64,000 nt of DNA from an uncultured Acidobacteriota bacterium. Lineage in GTDB: Bacteria > Acidobacteriota > UBA6911 > RPQK01 > JAJDTT01. This document shows, piece after piece, positions 8,043 to 20,100 of the stretch; the stretch's first letter is position 1; the number at the start of each line of letters is the position of its first letter. The translations under genes and the position numbers were made by a program. The DNA lies in the NCBI GenBank assembly GCA_951812665.1, contig CATOST010000036.1:372001-436000 (forward strand), given 5' to 3'. The notes beneath the pieces were generated by a model that was not told the DNA's origin, ran no database searches, and saw nothing but the letters and a program-made list of their open reading frames with translations.

Positions 8043-9566
8043 TCAGTCCTTTCTGTTGATCAGTTGTCGATGGCCGGCAAAGACGGGGCTGGAGATGAGC
8101 GTGTCGCTCAGCTTCCGGTAGACGGAATAGACCTCCTCGTAGAGTTCGCGTCCGGATCGAGTCGGAAGCTGCCGCGTGGTTTCATCCAGCCGGACGTATC
8201 CGTCCACCCAGTTTTCGAGACTCTGCTCTTCGCGGCACCATGCCGCCTGAAGCGCGGCTCCAAAGGCCGGTCCTTCCTCCTGGCTCAGGGAGACCACGGG
8301 GCATCCGAAAACGTCGGCCGCGATCTGCCGCCAGACCCGGCTCCTGGAACCTCCTCCGATGAGCCGGATCTCGTCGGCCCGGGCGCCCAGCTCCCGGAGG
8401 CGGTCCAGCCCGTAGCGGAGCCCCAGCGTGACGCCCTCCATGCTGGCTCGGGCCAAGTGGCCGGGCCGGGCGGTCCGGGGACGCAGACCCAGGAGCACGC
8501 CCGTCCCCTCGGGGACGTTGGGCATCCGCTCACCCTCCAGGTAGGGAAGCAGAATCAGGCCTTCGGCGCCGGGAGGAACCTCCTCGATCCGCTGGTTGAA
8601 CTCTTCCAGCGTGGCGGATGAGAACTGGGACCGAACCATCTCGGTGGCCACCGTCACGTTCATGGTGCAGGCCAACGGCAGCCAGCCTCCGGTGCTGTCG
8701 CAGAAGGCCGCGATCTCGCCCTGCGGATCCAGCACCGGAGTGGAACTGTAGCCGTACAGGGTCCCGGAGGTTCCGAGGCTGACGGTGATCTTGCCGCCGG
8801 AGACGTTTCCGGAACCGATGGCGCCCATCATGTTGTCTCCGCCGCCCGAGCTCACCCGGACGCCGTCGGGAAGGCCCCACTTGCGAGCCAGGCTCGGCCG
8901 TAGCTGTCCCGCCGGTTCGCGGGCATCGATGAGCCGGGGCAGGCAGGCACGGAGGTCGCGCTGGGGATCGAGCCATCCCAGGGCGCGGTCCGACCAGGAC
9001 CTCCGGGCCACCTGGAAATACCCCGTCCCGGAAGCGTCGCCCGCTTCGGCGGTCTTCTCTCCCGTCAGGTGCAGGTTCAGATAATCGTGGGGCAGGAGCA
9101 TGGTTTCGGCCCGGTGGTAGATATCGGATTCATGCTCCCTGGCCCACAGGATCTTGGAGGCGGTGAACCCGGGAGGCAGACTGTTTCCGATCTCCTCCCG
9201 GTAGGCATCGAGTCCGCCGGCCGCTTCCAGAATCCGGCGGCATTGAATGCCGGTGCTGGTGTCGTTCCAGAGCTTGGCCGGTCTCAGGACACGGTCGGAG
9301 CGGTCCAGAAGCACCAAGCCGTGCTGCTGACCGGAGACACCGATGGCTCGTGCCCGGGACAGGTCCGCACCGAGGCCGGCGAGCCGATCCATGCAGGCGT
9401 CCAGGGCCTCGATCCAGTCTTGGGGATGCTGTTCCTTGTGTCCGGGAGGGAGTCCCGCAATCAAGTCGTAACTCTGGGAACTGGAGACCAGCGATGCTGA
9501 ATCCGGTTCCCAGGCGATGACCTTGAGGCTCTGGGTACCGCAATCCACGCCGAGATACATCGCCAT
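8043..9566 (-). CDS. xylB: Xylulokinase
   Basis: 507 aa FGGY-family kinase, full length. It phosphorylates D-xylulose with ATP to xylulose-5-phosphate in the cytosol. The N-terminal phosphate-binding loop MYLGVDCGTQSLKVIAW, the VSGQQHGLVLLD segment that marks xylulokinases within FGGY kinases, the GDASGTGYFQVARR region, SLGTSGTLYGYSS, and LIGGGSRSRVWRQIAADVF in the C-terminal ATPase half are all present. It is the first gene of the xylB-xylA operon, whose promoter must lie in 9567-9810. The gene could act on another ketose, but the adjacent xylose isomerase makes xylulose the best guess. Confidence 0.95.
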   Translation of the reverse strand: MAMYLGVDCGTQSLKVIAWEPDSASLVSSSQSYDLIAGLPPGHKEQHPQDWIEALDACMDRLAGLGADLSRARAIGVSGQQHGLVLLDRSDRVLRPAKLWNDTSTGIQCRRILEAAGGLDAYREEIGNSLPPGFTASKILWAREHESDIYHRAETMLLPHDYLNLHLTGEKTAEAGDASGTGYFQVARRSWSDRALGWLDPQRDLRACLPRLIDAREPAGQLRPSLARKWGLPDGVRVSSGGGDNMMGAIGSGNVSGGKITVSLGTSGTLYGYSSTPVLDPQGEIAAFCDSTGGWLPLACTMNVTVATEMVRSQFSSATLEEFNQRIEEVPPGAEGLILLPYLEGERMPNVPEGTGVLLGLRPRTARPGHLARASMEGVTLGLRYGLDRLRELGARADEIRLIGGGSRSRVWRQIAADVFGCPVVSLSQEEGPAFGAALQAAWCREEQSLENWVDGYVRLDETTRQLPTRSGRELYEEVYSVYRKLSDTLISSPVFAGHRQLINRKD

Positions 9567-9813
9567 TTCCTACCGGATCTCATCCTACACTCTACGGGAG
9601 TCGTGCGCCCATACCTGCGGCGACACGGCGTGCTCTCGCGGAGATTCAGATTTTTGTATGGTCTAAGTTCTTGTTTTCTATTGGTTTAGGAGAACCGTGG
9701 CGGATCTCTGAACCAGATAATTGGATTTTCGTCGGCGGCTGGATCCGGATGCGCTGTTCCCGATACGTGTTTCTGGTTGATAATAAATGGTTTACGGGGT
9801 TCCATAGGGTTTT
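9567..9813. other. AT-rich intergenic region upstream of xylB
   Basis: Part of a 451-base non-coding gap between divergent xylB and pdxH. It is clearly more AT-rich than its surroundings between about 9650 and 9800 and should hold the xylB promoter and any activator sites for the candidate sigma-54 promoter downstream. I see no convincing gene; short open frames on either strand lack ribosome sites and family features. Confidence 0.5.
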
Positions 9814-9829
9814 CGGCACGGGACTTGCT
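9814..9829 (+). promoter_or_regulatory. Candidate sigma-54 (RpoN) promoter
   Basis: GGCACGGGACTTGCT matches the -24/-12 consensus TGGCACG-N4-TTGCW except for the first T, with the required GG-N10-GC spacing (GG at 9815, GC at 9827). Transcription would start near 9840 and run through the long hairpin at 9854-9928 into pdxH, about 180 bases further on. Sigma-54 promoters need an enhancer-binding activator; the AT-rich DNA upstream is a natural place for its sites. Prediction only. Confidence 0.5.
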
Positions 9830-9853
9830 AGACAATACGGCGAAAGCAGTACT

Positions 9854-9928
9854 GGGAAGTGCCGGGGTTCCATTACGAATTGAGCCTGGGATGCAACTAG
9901 TAACTTGGATTTTCCCCGGCACCTTCCC
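9854..9928 (+). ncRNA. Predicted long RNA hairpin (UTR element or sRNA)
   Basis: The left arm 9854-9867 and right arm 9914-9928 are complementary over 14 pairs with a single bulged base, including an uninterrupted GTGCCGGGG/CCCCGGCAC core, enclosing a loop of about 46 bases. It starts about 15 bases after the expected sigma-54 start site. There is no U-run after the stem, so it is not a standard intrinsic terminator. It may be a 5' leader control element of pdxH or an independent small RNA. It resembles no riboswitch class I know. Confidence 0.4.
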
Positions 9929-10017
9929 GCTGCTTCGTCCCTGACCGCCCCGCGTCGGCAAAGTCCCTTGAATCCTCCGAGTCCGGAAATTATCGTGCAG
10001 ACCGCCGGGAGTGGAAG

Positions 10018-10611
10018 GTGAGCGAAAATCTGTACCAGGAAGCCTTGGAGGAATTCGGCCGTCGGCTCCACCGGGGGCGGGAAGAGGGGCTGATTCTCCA
10101 ACCCACGGCCATGACGCTGGCCACGGCGGATGATCGGGGAAGACCCTCGGCCCGAACCGTTCTGCTCAAGGACTTCGATCGGGAAGGTTTCGTCTTCTAC
10201 ACCAACCGGGAGAGCCGCAAAGGGGAGCAACTGGCCGCCAACTCCTGGGCCGCCCTCTGTTTCTACTGGGACCCCTACTGGGAACAGGCCGTGGTGGAAG
10301 GTCCGGTGCAGGAAGTGAGCCCGGTGGAGGCCGATCTCTATTGGGTGACCCGTTCCCGCCTCAGCCAGTTGGGAGCCTGGGCCTCGCGGCAGTCCCGGCC
10401 CCTCGCGAGCCGTGACCAACTGATCTCCGAGGTCGCTGCCTACGAAGCCCGGTACGAAGGCTCCACCGTACCGCGTCCGGAGTACTGGTCCGGATTCCGG
10501 GTGATCCCGCATCGCATCGAGTTCTGGACCGGACGCTCCTTCCGCCTCAACGATCGGCTGCTCTATGAAAGGACCGGCCGGGGCTGGAGGGTGCAACGTC
10601 TCTACCCCTGA
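10018..10611 (+). CDS. pdxH: Pyridoxamine/pyridoxine 5'-phosphate oxidase
   Basis: 197 aa from a GTG at 10018 with GGGAGTGGAAG just upstream. FMN-dependent flavin-fold oxidase that makes PLP from PNP or PMP in the cytosol. Family marks: TAMTLATADDRGRPSARTVLLK, FVFYTNRESRKGEQLAAN (FMN phosphate contacts), ALCFYWDPYWEQAVVEGPV, then SRQSRPLASRDQL and the invariant C-terminal block PHRIEFWTGRSFRLNDRL ending WRVQRLYP. Length is slightly below the E. coli enzyme. PLP made here serves enzymes such as the aminotransferase and LysA in this window. It may be read from the candidate sigma-54 promoter. Confidence 0.95.
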   Translation: MSENLYQEALEEFGRRLHRGREEGLILQPTAMTLATADDRGRPSARTVLLKDFDREGFVFYTNRESRKGEQLAANSWAALCFYWDPYWEQAVVEGPVQEVSPVEADLYWVTRSRLSQLGAWASRQSRPLASRDQLISEVAAYEARYEGSTVPRPEYWSGFRVIPHRIEFWTGRSFRLNDRLLYERTGRGWRVQRLYP

Positions 10612-10693
10612 GCTCCGGGACGACGTCGGTCCGCCGCCGCTTTATGTCCAAGCGGCAAACGTGCTAAGGTTCCCTCTCCAAACTCTTCAGCGT

Positions 10694-10769
10694 GGGGCTG
10701 TAGCTCAGTTGGAAGAGTACCTGAATGGCATTCAGGGGGTCGTGGGTTCGAATCCCATCAGCTCCACCA
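10694..10769 (+). tRNA. tRNA-Ala (anticodon GGC)
   Basis: 76 bases including an encoded CCA. The acceptor stem GGGGCTG pairs with CAGCTCC (one G-T), followed by discriminator A and CCA. The D arm is TAGCTCAGTTGGAAGAGTA, the anticodon stem CCTGA/TCAGG encloses the loop ATGGCAT with anticodon GGC reading GCC/GCU alanine codons, and the T arm is GTGGGTTCGAATCCCAT. The third acceptor pair is a G-U pair, an alanine identity element in combination with the stem context. Confidence 0.95.
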
Positions 10770-11188
10770 ATCCCATCTTGATTCCTCCCGGATACTTCGG
10801 TCGAATCCTCTGGAAAATACCGATTTAGGTCCCCCGGCTGACACCCGGCGATTCACCGGCCATGTCGCCCTTGGGTGGGACAATGAGTGTCCGCCGTAAG
10901 GCGGAATCCGTCGGATTCAGTGAAGTAGACGGAGGATGAATCTCGACGGGTTTTTCTGCCCTGTGATGATGTTGGGATGCGAACCGGTCACCGTTACGTC
11001 CGCGCCGAAACCTCCGTTCACCTTTCAAGCCTACTCTCTCGAATAGTCATTCAAAAATGTCGACCGACGATCAACCAGCGTTAGAGTTTTCTATCCGCCA
11101 TTACCTCTTGCACTCCGCTCTCGCTGCAGCTTGTTTCTCGGATGTTTTTTGAGATTGTCCGTGGAGGCATGTCCCTGACGGCCGGAAG
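10770..11188. other. Intergenic region before the giant surface-protein gene
   Basis: 419 bases without a supportable gene. It contains a perfect small stem-loop, TCCGCC-GTAA-GGCGGA at 10890-10905, immediately followed by a second one, ATCCG-T-CGGAT. These may be transcription terminator or REP-type structures after the tRNA. The last ~150 bases are more AT-rich and probably carry the promoter of the 4918-aa protein; I cannot pin its -35/-10 elements. Confidence 0.5.
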
Positions 11189-14100
11189 ATGAAAAAACGG
11201 GACTACCCATTAGGCATCGCGTCACGGTCGGGCGCCCGATGGCGTGGACTGCTCGGGGCTTTCGCGGTTGTTTCTCTGTTGGTTGAGCCGATTCAGACCC
11301 AGCAGCCACAAGCGGTGGCCGGCAGCGGCTTTGCGAGGAAGGCGGGGCCGGAGGACCCGGCTTTGTGGCGGGAGTTCCGGTCCGCAGCCCGGGTGAGTGT
11401 GCGGGACGTTCGGAGGAATCCGGAAATCGGCCGGTCCCGAGGCAGCGCCCTCCGGCAAACGGCTGCGATGCGCCGGACTCACGGAGTCGACGGCACCGGA
11501 ATCGGGATCGGCGTGATCGCCACCGGAGCAGTCCCACTGGCGACCGGTGACGCGCCCGAAGACCTACTGGACCGGGCGACGGTGCTGCCGGGGCAAGCAG
11601 GAGAGGGCGACGCCGGGATGGCGGCTCTCGTGACCCTCCGTGATCTGGCTCCGGGCGCCGAACTCTACTTCGCGACCGGGTTGGGTGGGCCGGCACGGTT
11701 CGCGGCCAACGTCGAGGCGCTCTGCCAGGCCGGCGCGGACGTCATCGTCGACGACGTTCTCGACTTCCGTAAGACCATTCACCAGGGCGGTCTCATGGCC
11801 CAGGGGATCGCCCGAGCCGTGCGAGACGGCTGCGTCTACGTTTCTGCCGCAGGGAACCAGGCGGGACCCGACCCGCATCCCGCCGCCCGGACCTGCGTGA
11901 CCGCGGCGACTCCGGATTTCTCGACCTTTTGCGGCAGGGCGGCCACACCGGTCCAGGCGTCGGCGCTGGCGGCTCTGATCCTGGAGGCTGCCGGCGGCCG
12001 CCACAGCGTCACGGCGGAAGAACTCCGCGCGGCAGTCTCCGGCGCGGCCCTTCGGATCGAGTCTCCGACCGCCGCGATTGAGGGCACGAAACCACCGACG
12101 GTCAGCAAGATCGAGATGGGTTCGATTCCTCCGGAGGACCGGGAGGTTTACGGCATCGGCGACTCGATCGAAATCACCGTGACCTTCAGCGAGGTCGTGA
12201 ACGTGATCGGGACTCCCCTTCTGATGCTGAACGTGGGGAACCTCACCCGGCAGGCGGTCTACACCAGTGGTGCGGGAACGGCAGCACTGACTTTCTCCTA
12301 CTCCGTAGCCGAGGGCGACGAAGACACCGACGGAGTGAGTCTGGAGGCCGACAGCCTGTCGCTGGGTAACGGAGCGATCGAGGACGGATCGCAAAATCCC
12401 GCGGTGTTGGGCCACGCGGGATTGGAGGATCGGGCCGGCCAGAGGGTGGACGGCATCGGGCCGTCGCTCGTGACCGGCGATGAGGCTACCGTGACCGGGG
12501 CCAGACTGACGCTGAAGTATGACGAGCCGCTCGACCGGACCTCGGCTCCACCGGCCGGCGATTTCAAGGTGACCGTGGGGGGTGAGAGACGTGACGTCAC
12601 GACAGTTGCCGTAGCAGGGAACACGGTGGCGCTGAAGCTGGCCTCGCCGGTGGGTCGAGGCGAGCCGGTGACGGTGAGCTACGTCGCCCCCGCGCCAGGA
12701 ACGGCGGAGCCGATCCGGGATCCCGCCGGCAACGAATCCACGGCCTTCAGCAACCATTCAGTGGCAAACCGGACCGGTGAGGCAACGGATCAGGCCGGGC
12801 GGAAACTGTCAGCGAAGACCGCAAAGCAGATACAGGCCATCCTGGCCGCGAAGGTGCAGCGGACCCCTGGCCAGAAAAAGGTAAGTTCGGAGCTTCTGGA
12901 CGCGCGGCGGATGGCCGGCGGGGTCATTGTCTCGGACAAGGCCGGCAAACGGGCGGCTCCGGGCACAGACCCCTTGAAGGAGCTGGTGACGGTGGACATC
13001 CGGGCGGACGTGATGCCTGAGGTCCTGGACCGCATCCGGAGCCTGGGGGGCACCGTGATCGACAGCGTGCCGCGGTACCGGTCCATCCGGGCCCGGCTTC
13101 CCTTGGGCGCCGTGGAGATGCTGGCCGAGCTCGAAGCGGTTCAATCGATCCGCACCGCCGACAAAGCGATGACACGCGGCCCAGTGAAACGCCTCCCATC
13201 GGCCCTCCGGGCGGTCGCCGGAGATCGACCCGTGACCCGCAAGGTCAACACGACCCAAGGCGACGTCGCCCACCAGGCGAAATTAGCGCGCGACACCCAC
13301 AAGGTAGACGGCACCGGCATCGGGATTGGAGTCCTCTCGGATGGGGTCGGCTCCCTGGGGGCGCGGCAGGCTTCGGGCGACCTGCCGGACCGGGTGACGG
13401 TGCTGCCGGGAGAAGCGGGTGAGGGGTACGAAGGTACGGCGATGCTGGAGATCGTCCATGACCTGGCCCCGGGTGCGGAACTTTACTTCGCCACGGCGCT
13501 CGGTGGGCAAGCCCGGTTTGCAGCCAACATCGAGGCGCTCTGCGAAGCCGGAGCGGACGTCATCGTCGACGACATCGGCTATCTTTTCGAAGCTGCGTTT
13601 CAGGACGACATCGTTGCAAAAGGGGTGAACGCAGCGTTCGCCGACGGCTGCTATTTCTTCTCGGCCGGCGGCAACAACGGCAATCTGAACGACGGCACCG
13701 CAGGGGTCTGGGAGGGCGACTACGCCGCGGGGGGGTCCATCACTCTGGACGGAACCACGTATGTGGCGCACGACTTCGGCGGAGGCGTCATCCAGAACGG
13801 GATTACGCAGGAAAGCGATTTCGAGGTTTACATTCTCCAGTGGGCCGATCCGGTGGAGGCCTCGGACAACGACTACGACCTCTTCCTGATCGACGCAAAC
13901 GGCAATGTATTGGACGCGTCGACCTCCACCCAGGATGGCACCCAGGATCCGTTCGAGGCGGTCTATACGGATGAAGAGGATCATTCCGGCGCGCGGCTCG
14001 TCATCGTCAAGTCCTCGGGTTCGAACCGGTACCTTCGCCTGGACTCGGTCGGAGGCCGTCTGGCCGTAGCGACCGCCGGCAACCTTTTCGGCCACTCCGC

Positions 14101-17100
14101 AGCGGAGAACGCCATCAGCATCGCGGCGGTCGCGGTCCAGAGCGCCGGCGGAACGGGCGGGGTCTTCGACGGGACCGAATCGGTCCGAACCTCCAACTCG
14201 GACGGGCCGCGCCGGATTTTCTTCGAGCCGGACGGGACTCCCATCACGGCGGGGGATTTCTCCTCCACCGGCGGGGAACTGCTCCAGAAACCGGACATTT
14301 CCGCCGCGACCTGCGTCCGCACGGCGACGCCCGGTTTCTCGATCTTCTGTGGAGCGTCCTCCGCGGCGCCGCATGCGGCGGCGATCGGGGCCTTGATGCT
14401 GGAGGCGTCCGGCGGGCCCGGCAACGTCACCCAGTCGCAGCTCCTCACGGGCATGACCGGGTCCGCCCTCGACATTGAGGCCACGGGGGGCGACCGTGAC
14501 TCCGGTGCGGGAATCGTCATGGCGCCGGGCTCCGTGGATGCCGTCGATGTGGCGGAGGCGGACCGCAACGGCGCGCCCACCGCGACGGGGACCCTACAAG
14601 ACCGGACGTTCACTACGGGCGATGCCGCCGTGACGATCGATTTGTCGGCCAAGTTTACGGATCCGGACAGCGACACGCTGACCTACGAGGCGCTGTCCAG
14701 CGACGACCGCGTGCAAGTCGGCATTACTGGGGCCCAGCAGTCCCAACTGACTGTGACGCCGCAGTTGCCGGCCTCGGCCGTGGTGTTGGTCCGCGCCGTC
14801 GATCCGGACGGCCTGAGCGCGGCTCTGGACTTTTCGGTCTCGGTCTCGGTGGGGAACCGGGACTACGACACCGACAACGACAATCTCATCGACGTCAGGA
14901 CATTGGCGCAGCTTGACGCCATCCGCTACGACCTGAACGGCAATGGTGTGGTGGATGGCACGAACTGGCAACCGTATTACAACGCCTTCACACAGGCCTC
15001 CCAGAGCATGGGATGCCCCGACCGGTGCATCGGCTACGAGCTGAGGGCAGACCTGGACTTCGACACGGACGGGGATGGTGACGTCGACTCCGACGATACC
15101 TACTGGGACGGCGGCGACGGTTGGGAACCCATCGGGGATTCGGGCGATCCGTTCAGGGCGGTTTTCGAAGGCAACGGCGAGACCATTTCCAATCTGTTCA
15201 TCGATCGGGACTCGGAGAACAGAATCGGCCTGTTCGGGCACGTCGACGGCCGAGTTTTTGGAACTGCCGTGATCAGGGACGTCGATCTCGTCAATGTGGA
15301 CGTGACCGGTAACGATTACGTCGGCAGTCTGGTCGGTGAGCTCGAAGATGCGCCGGTCGCACGCAGCCGGGCCACAGGCCAGATCTCCGGTGAAGATGAC
15401 GTGGGCGGGCTCGTGGGTTGGTCCGACAGTCTCATCGTGGACAGCACCGCGGCCGTCGGGGTATCGGGGACCGAACGGGTCGGCGGCCTGGTCGGGAATC
15501 AGTTCGACGGCTGGATCATCCGCGGCTACGCCACGGGGAGCGTGTCCGGAGACCACGCGGTCGGCGGGTTGGCCGGTTCCTCCAACGATCCGATCCGGGC
15601 CAGCTACGCCACCGGAACCGTATCCGGGCAAGGGGTTCGCAGAACGAGCGCGGACGACTGTGAGTACGGCGGAGTCGGTGGACTGGCCGGGAATGCCTGC
15701 AGCGTGATCTTGGCCAGCTACTCGACGGGCGCCGTGTCCGGAGACGCGGTGGTCGGCGGACTGGTGGGCGCCGTCTCCGAAGACGTCATCTTTCGCTGGA
15801 GCTACTGGGATCTGGAGACATCGGGCCTGCGGGTCGGAGTGGGTGAGGACGACCTGAACGACAACGGGGTGATCGACGGTACGGAAACGCAGATGGTGGG
15901 CTTGGCGGGACAGACCACGACCGCCCTGAAGTCTCCCACGGACTTCGAAGGCATCTATGCGAACTGGAACTTGGACTTCGACCTGGACGGGGAACTCGAC
16001 GACGCCTGGCAGCTCGGAACCTCCAGCCAGTATCCCGTCCTGGCGGTCGACCTGAATGAAAACAACAGCGCGACATGGCAGGAATTCGGCTACCAGGTCC
16101 GGGCCGATCTCACCCTGACGGCGACGGCGACGGAAAGCCAAGCCCAAGTAGCGCTGAGCTGGTCCGCAGTGTCGACGAGTTCCTGGAGCCCGGCGCCGGA
16201 CGTCACCTACGACCTGGTCCGCGACGACGGAACCACGGAAGAGACGGTGGTTGAGGCCGCCACGGCACGCCAGCACACCGACACCGACGTGACCAGCGGA
16301 AGTACGTACACCTACCGGGTGACGGCCCTGCTCGACGGCGGTGAAGCGGTCCGCAGCCGCCCCGTAACGGTGATTGTGGGTACAGCCAACCAGCCGCCTG
16401 TGGCGGTGGGGTCCTTGACCGATCTGACCCTTCAGGTGGGTGGGGGCACAAAGGAGGTGGATGTCTCCGGGGCGTTCAACGACCCGGACAACGACACGCT
16501 GACCTACGGGGCGTCTTCGTCGGCGACGGGCGTGGCCACGGTCACCCGGTCCGCCGCCCGGTTGACGATTTCACCGGTGGCGGCCGGCCGTACGACGATC
16601 ACGGTCACGGCCACCGATGCAAACGGGTCGAACGCCGCGGCTACGCAGCGCTTCACCGTCGCGGTCTGGTCGGCCACCGGCGTCGACTATGACAGCGACG
16701 AGGACGGGCTCATCGAAATCTCGACGCTGGCTCAACTCGACGCGGTTCGCCACGATCTGGATGGCGACGGGACGCCCGTGGCCGACGGGAAGACTTCCTA
16801 TGAGACGGCGTTCGGGAATGCCGTGGAACGGATGGGCTGTGGTCAGCTCATCGGCTGCCGGGGATATGAGTTGGCGGCCGACCTGGACTTCGACACGGAC
16901 GACGATGGCGACGTCGACTCCGATGACGACTACTGGAACGGCGGCGCCGGCTGGGTTCCCATCGGCGGCGACGGCAGCACATCGGACGGGACCTTTTTCA
17001 CGGCAACAAATCCGTATCTGGCGGTTTTCGACGGCAATGGGCATACCGTCAGCAACCTGTTGATCGATTCGGACAGTCTGGTCCTGGCGGGTCTGTTCGG

Positions 17101-20100
17101 CTACGCCTTTGCCGTGATCCGCAACCTCGGGTTGACCGACGTCGATGTGACGGGAAATCACACGGTCACCGGCGGGCTGGTCGGTTTCAACAACGGCATC
17201 GTTCGCGGCAGCTTCGTAACAGGGTCCGTTACCGGGGACGACAACGTGGGCGGGTTGGTCGGGATGAACTATTTCATCGGTGCAATCCGTGGCAGTTACT
17301 CCACGAGTCAGGTGTCGGGGGACGACGATGTCGGCGGGCTCGTGGGGGACAACCGAAGCGAGGTCACCGCCAGCTACGCCACGGGCCGCGCATCGGCCAA
17401 TACCGACGTGGGCGGGTTGGTCGGGAACAACAAGTCAGTCGGCGAAATCAGCGCCAGCTACGCCACGGGTCCTGCGACGGGAACGTCCAATATCGGTGGG
17501 TTGGTCGGGTACGAAGAGGGAGGGACCATCACCGCCAGCTACTGGGATACCGGCACCACCGGGCACGCTGCCAGCTCCGGCTCCGCCGGGACGGGCCGGA
17601 CGACGGCTCAACTGCGGTCGCCTCGCAGCTACAGCGGCATCTACAGCAGCTGGAACCAGGATCTGTACGGGGACGACGACAACGACGACCCCTGGGACTT
17701 CGGCACGTCCAGTCAATACCCGGTTCTTTCCATCGACGTGGATGGAGACGACGAGGCCAACTGGGAGGAGTTCGGCTTCCAGCTTCGGACCGGACCGACG
17801 GTTACGGCAACTTCCACGACACGATCCCCGGATCCGGCCCAGGTGACGGTCACCTGGACTGAGGTGACGGCGACCGACTGGGAGCCCGACAATCCGACCG
17901 TCACCTACACCGTGACCCGAGTCGACGGGGCCATCCTCAAGGTCCTCGCGGACGATCTCTCTGTGCGGTCGTACACCGACTCCGACGTGACGGCCGAAGA
18001 GGACTACACGTACCAGGTCGCGACGGTCGTCGTCGGTGGGGAGGCGACACGCAGCGCAAGAGTCACGGTGACGGCCCGCGGAAACGAGGCGCCGACGCCG
18101 GTCGGGTACCTGTCAGATCGGACGTTGCGCGTCGGCGACTCGGCCATGACAGAGTTTTCCGGGGCGTTCGTGGACCCGGAGGGAGACACGATCAGTTACG
18201 GGGTCTCCTCGTCGGACAGGAGTGTCGTCATGGTGACTCGATCGGGGACGAGGTTGACGCTCACTCCGGTCAGCGAGGGGGATGCCGTCATCACGGTGAC
18301 GGCCACTGACGACGGGTCCAACCGAAGCTCGACCCAGGAGTTCAAGGTGGTGGTGCTCTCGACGTCCACGACCGATTACGACACCGACGATGACGGACTC
18401 ATCGAGATCAGAAATCTGGCGCAATTGAACGCGGTCCGTCACGACCTGGACGGGGACGGGCTCCCCAGCAGCGGATACATGGCGTATGCAGACGCGTTCG
18501 CCGGCGCCGGCAATGAAATGGCCTGCGGCGGCCTCTACGGTTGTGTGGGGTACGAGCTCCGCGCCGATCTGGACTTTGACACCGACAACAACGGCGCCAT
18601 CGACTCCGGCGACGACTACTGGAACAGCGGGAACGGATGGGTCCCCATCGGCACTTCATCCGATAGCTTTTCAGCGGTCTTCGAGGGCAACGGGGAAACC
18701 GTCACGAGTCTGTTTATCGATCGGAGTGGAAACGACATCGGATTGTTCGGCGAAACCGCCTCCACTGCCGTTATCCGGAACCTGGAGATGGTGGCGGTAC
18801 AAGTGACGGGAACGGACTACGTCGGCGGCCTGGTGGGGTCCAACGACGGCGCCGTCATCGGCTGTTTCGCCACGGGCAAGGTGTCCGGCGATGACGATGC
18901 CGGGGGTCTGATCGGAACCAACCTGAGTAACGGAGCCGTGACCGTCAGCTACGCCGCCGTCCACGTGACGGGAGACGACCGGATCGGCGGTCTGATCGGG
19001 TCCAACAGCGGAGATGCGACCGCCAGCTATGCGACGGGCCGGGTCGTTGGGGATTCCGAGGCCGGAGGATTGATCGGCCGGAACACCGGTGACGTCAACA
19101 TCAGCTACGCCACCGGACTCGTGTCGGGCCGCAGCACCATCGGGGGCCTGGTTGGCCGGAACAGTGGCCGCGGCACGATAATTGACAGCTACTGGGATTC
19201 CGACACGTCGGGGCGCACCACCGGGTCCTATGGTCAACCCCAGAACACGTCGGCGTTGCAGACGCCCACGGACGCCAGCGGCATCTATCAGAATTGGAAC
19301 GTGGACCTGGATGGGGACAGCATGAACGATGACCACTGGGTCTTCGGAAGCTCCAGCCAGTATCCGGTCCTTTCTGTGGACACGAATGGGAGCGGGGGCG
19401 CCACTTGGCAGGAGTTCGGCCAACAGATTCGGACCAGCCCGGCCCTGATGGCGACCCCTGCCATCGGCCAGGTGACGCTGACTTGGTCTGCCGTGACCGG
19501 GGTGGCCTACAACCTCTACCGCACCTCCGGGACCACCGTCGAGATCATTTCCGAGAACACTTCAAGTCGCTCATACGTCGATACCAAAGCGATTTCCGGC
19601 ACGACCTATGTCTTTCAGGTGGCAACCGTGATCAATGGCGGCGAAGCGAGCCGCAGTGCCCGGGTTTCAGTGGACGTCCCGATTCCGGGGACGAAGGTCA
19701 GCAAGGTGGAGATCACGTCGGACGCGGGATCCGATTCGACCTATGCGATCCAGGATGTGATCGAGGTGACGGTGACCTTCACTGCGGACGTCTTCGTGAC
19801 GGGAACGCTGCAACTGACGCTGAAGATCGGGGACCAGGACCGAACGGCAGACTACGACAGCGTCACGGACGAGGAAGTCCTGTTCCGCTACCGGGTGGAC
19901 ACCGGCGACGTCGACACCAACGGAGTGAGCATCGAGGCCAACAGCCTGTCGATCAACGGAGGCACCATCGAGGACGGTTCGAACACCGCGGCCGGGCGGG
20001 AGCACAGCGCGCTGGGGAACCAGTCGCGGCACAAGGTGGACGGCATCAAGCCGGATTTGGCCGCGACCAACGGCGCCGTGGTGGATGGGGCGACGCTGAC

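Noticed and set aside
9646..10596. 316-aa minus-strand frame across pdxH
   Set aside because: Antisense shadow of pdxH and its leader; no ribosome site or conserved motif.
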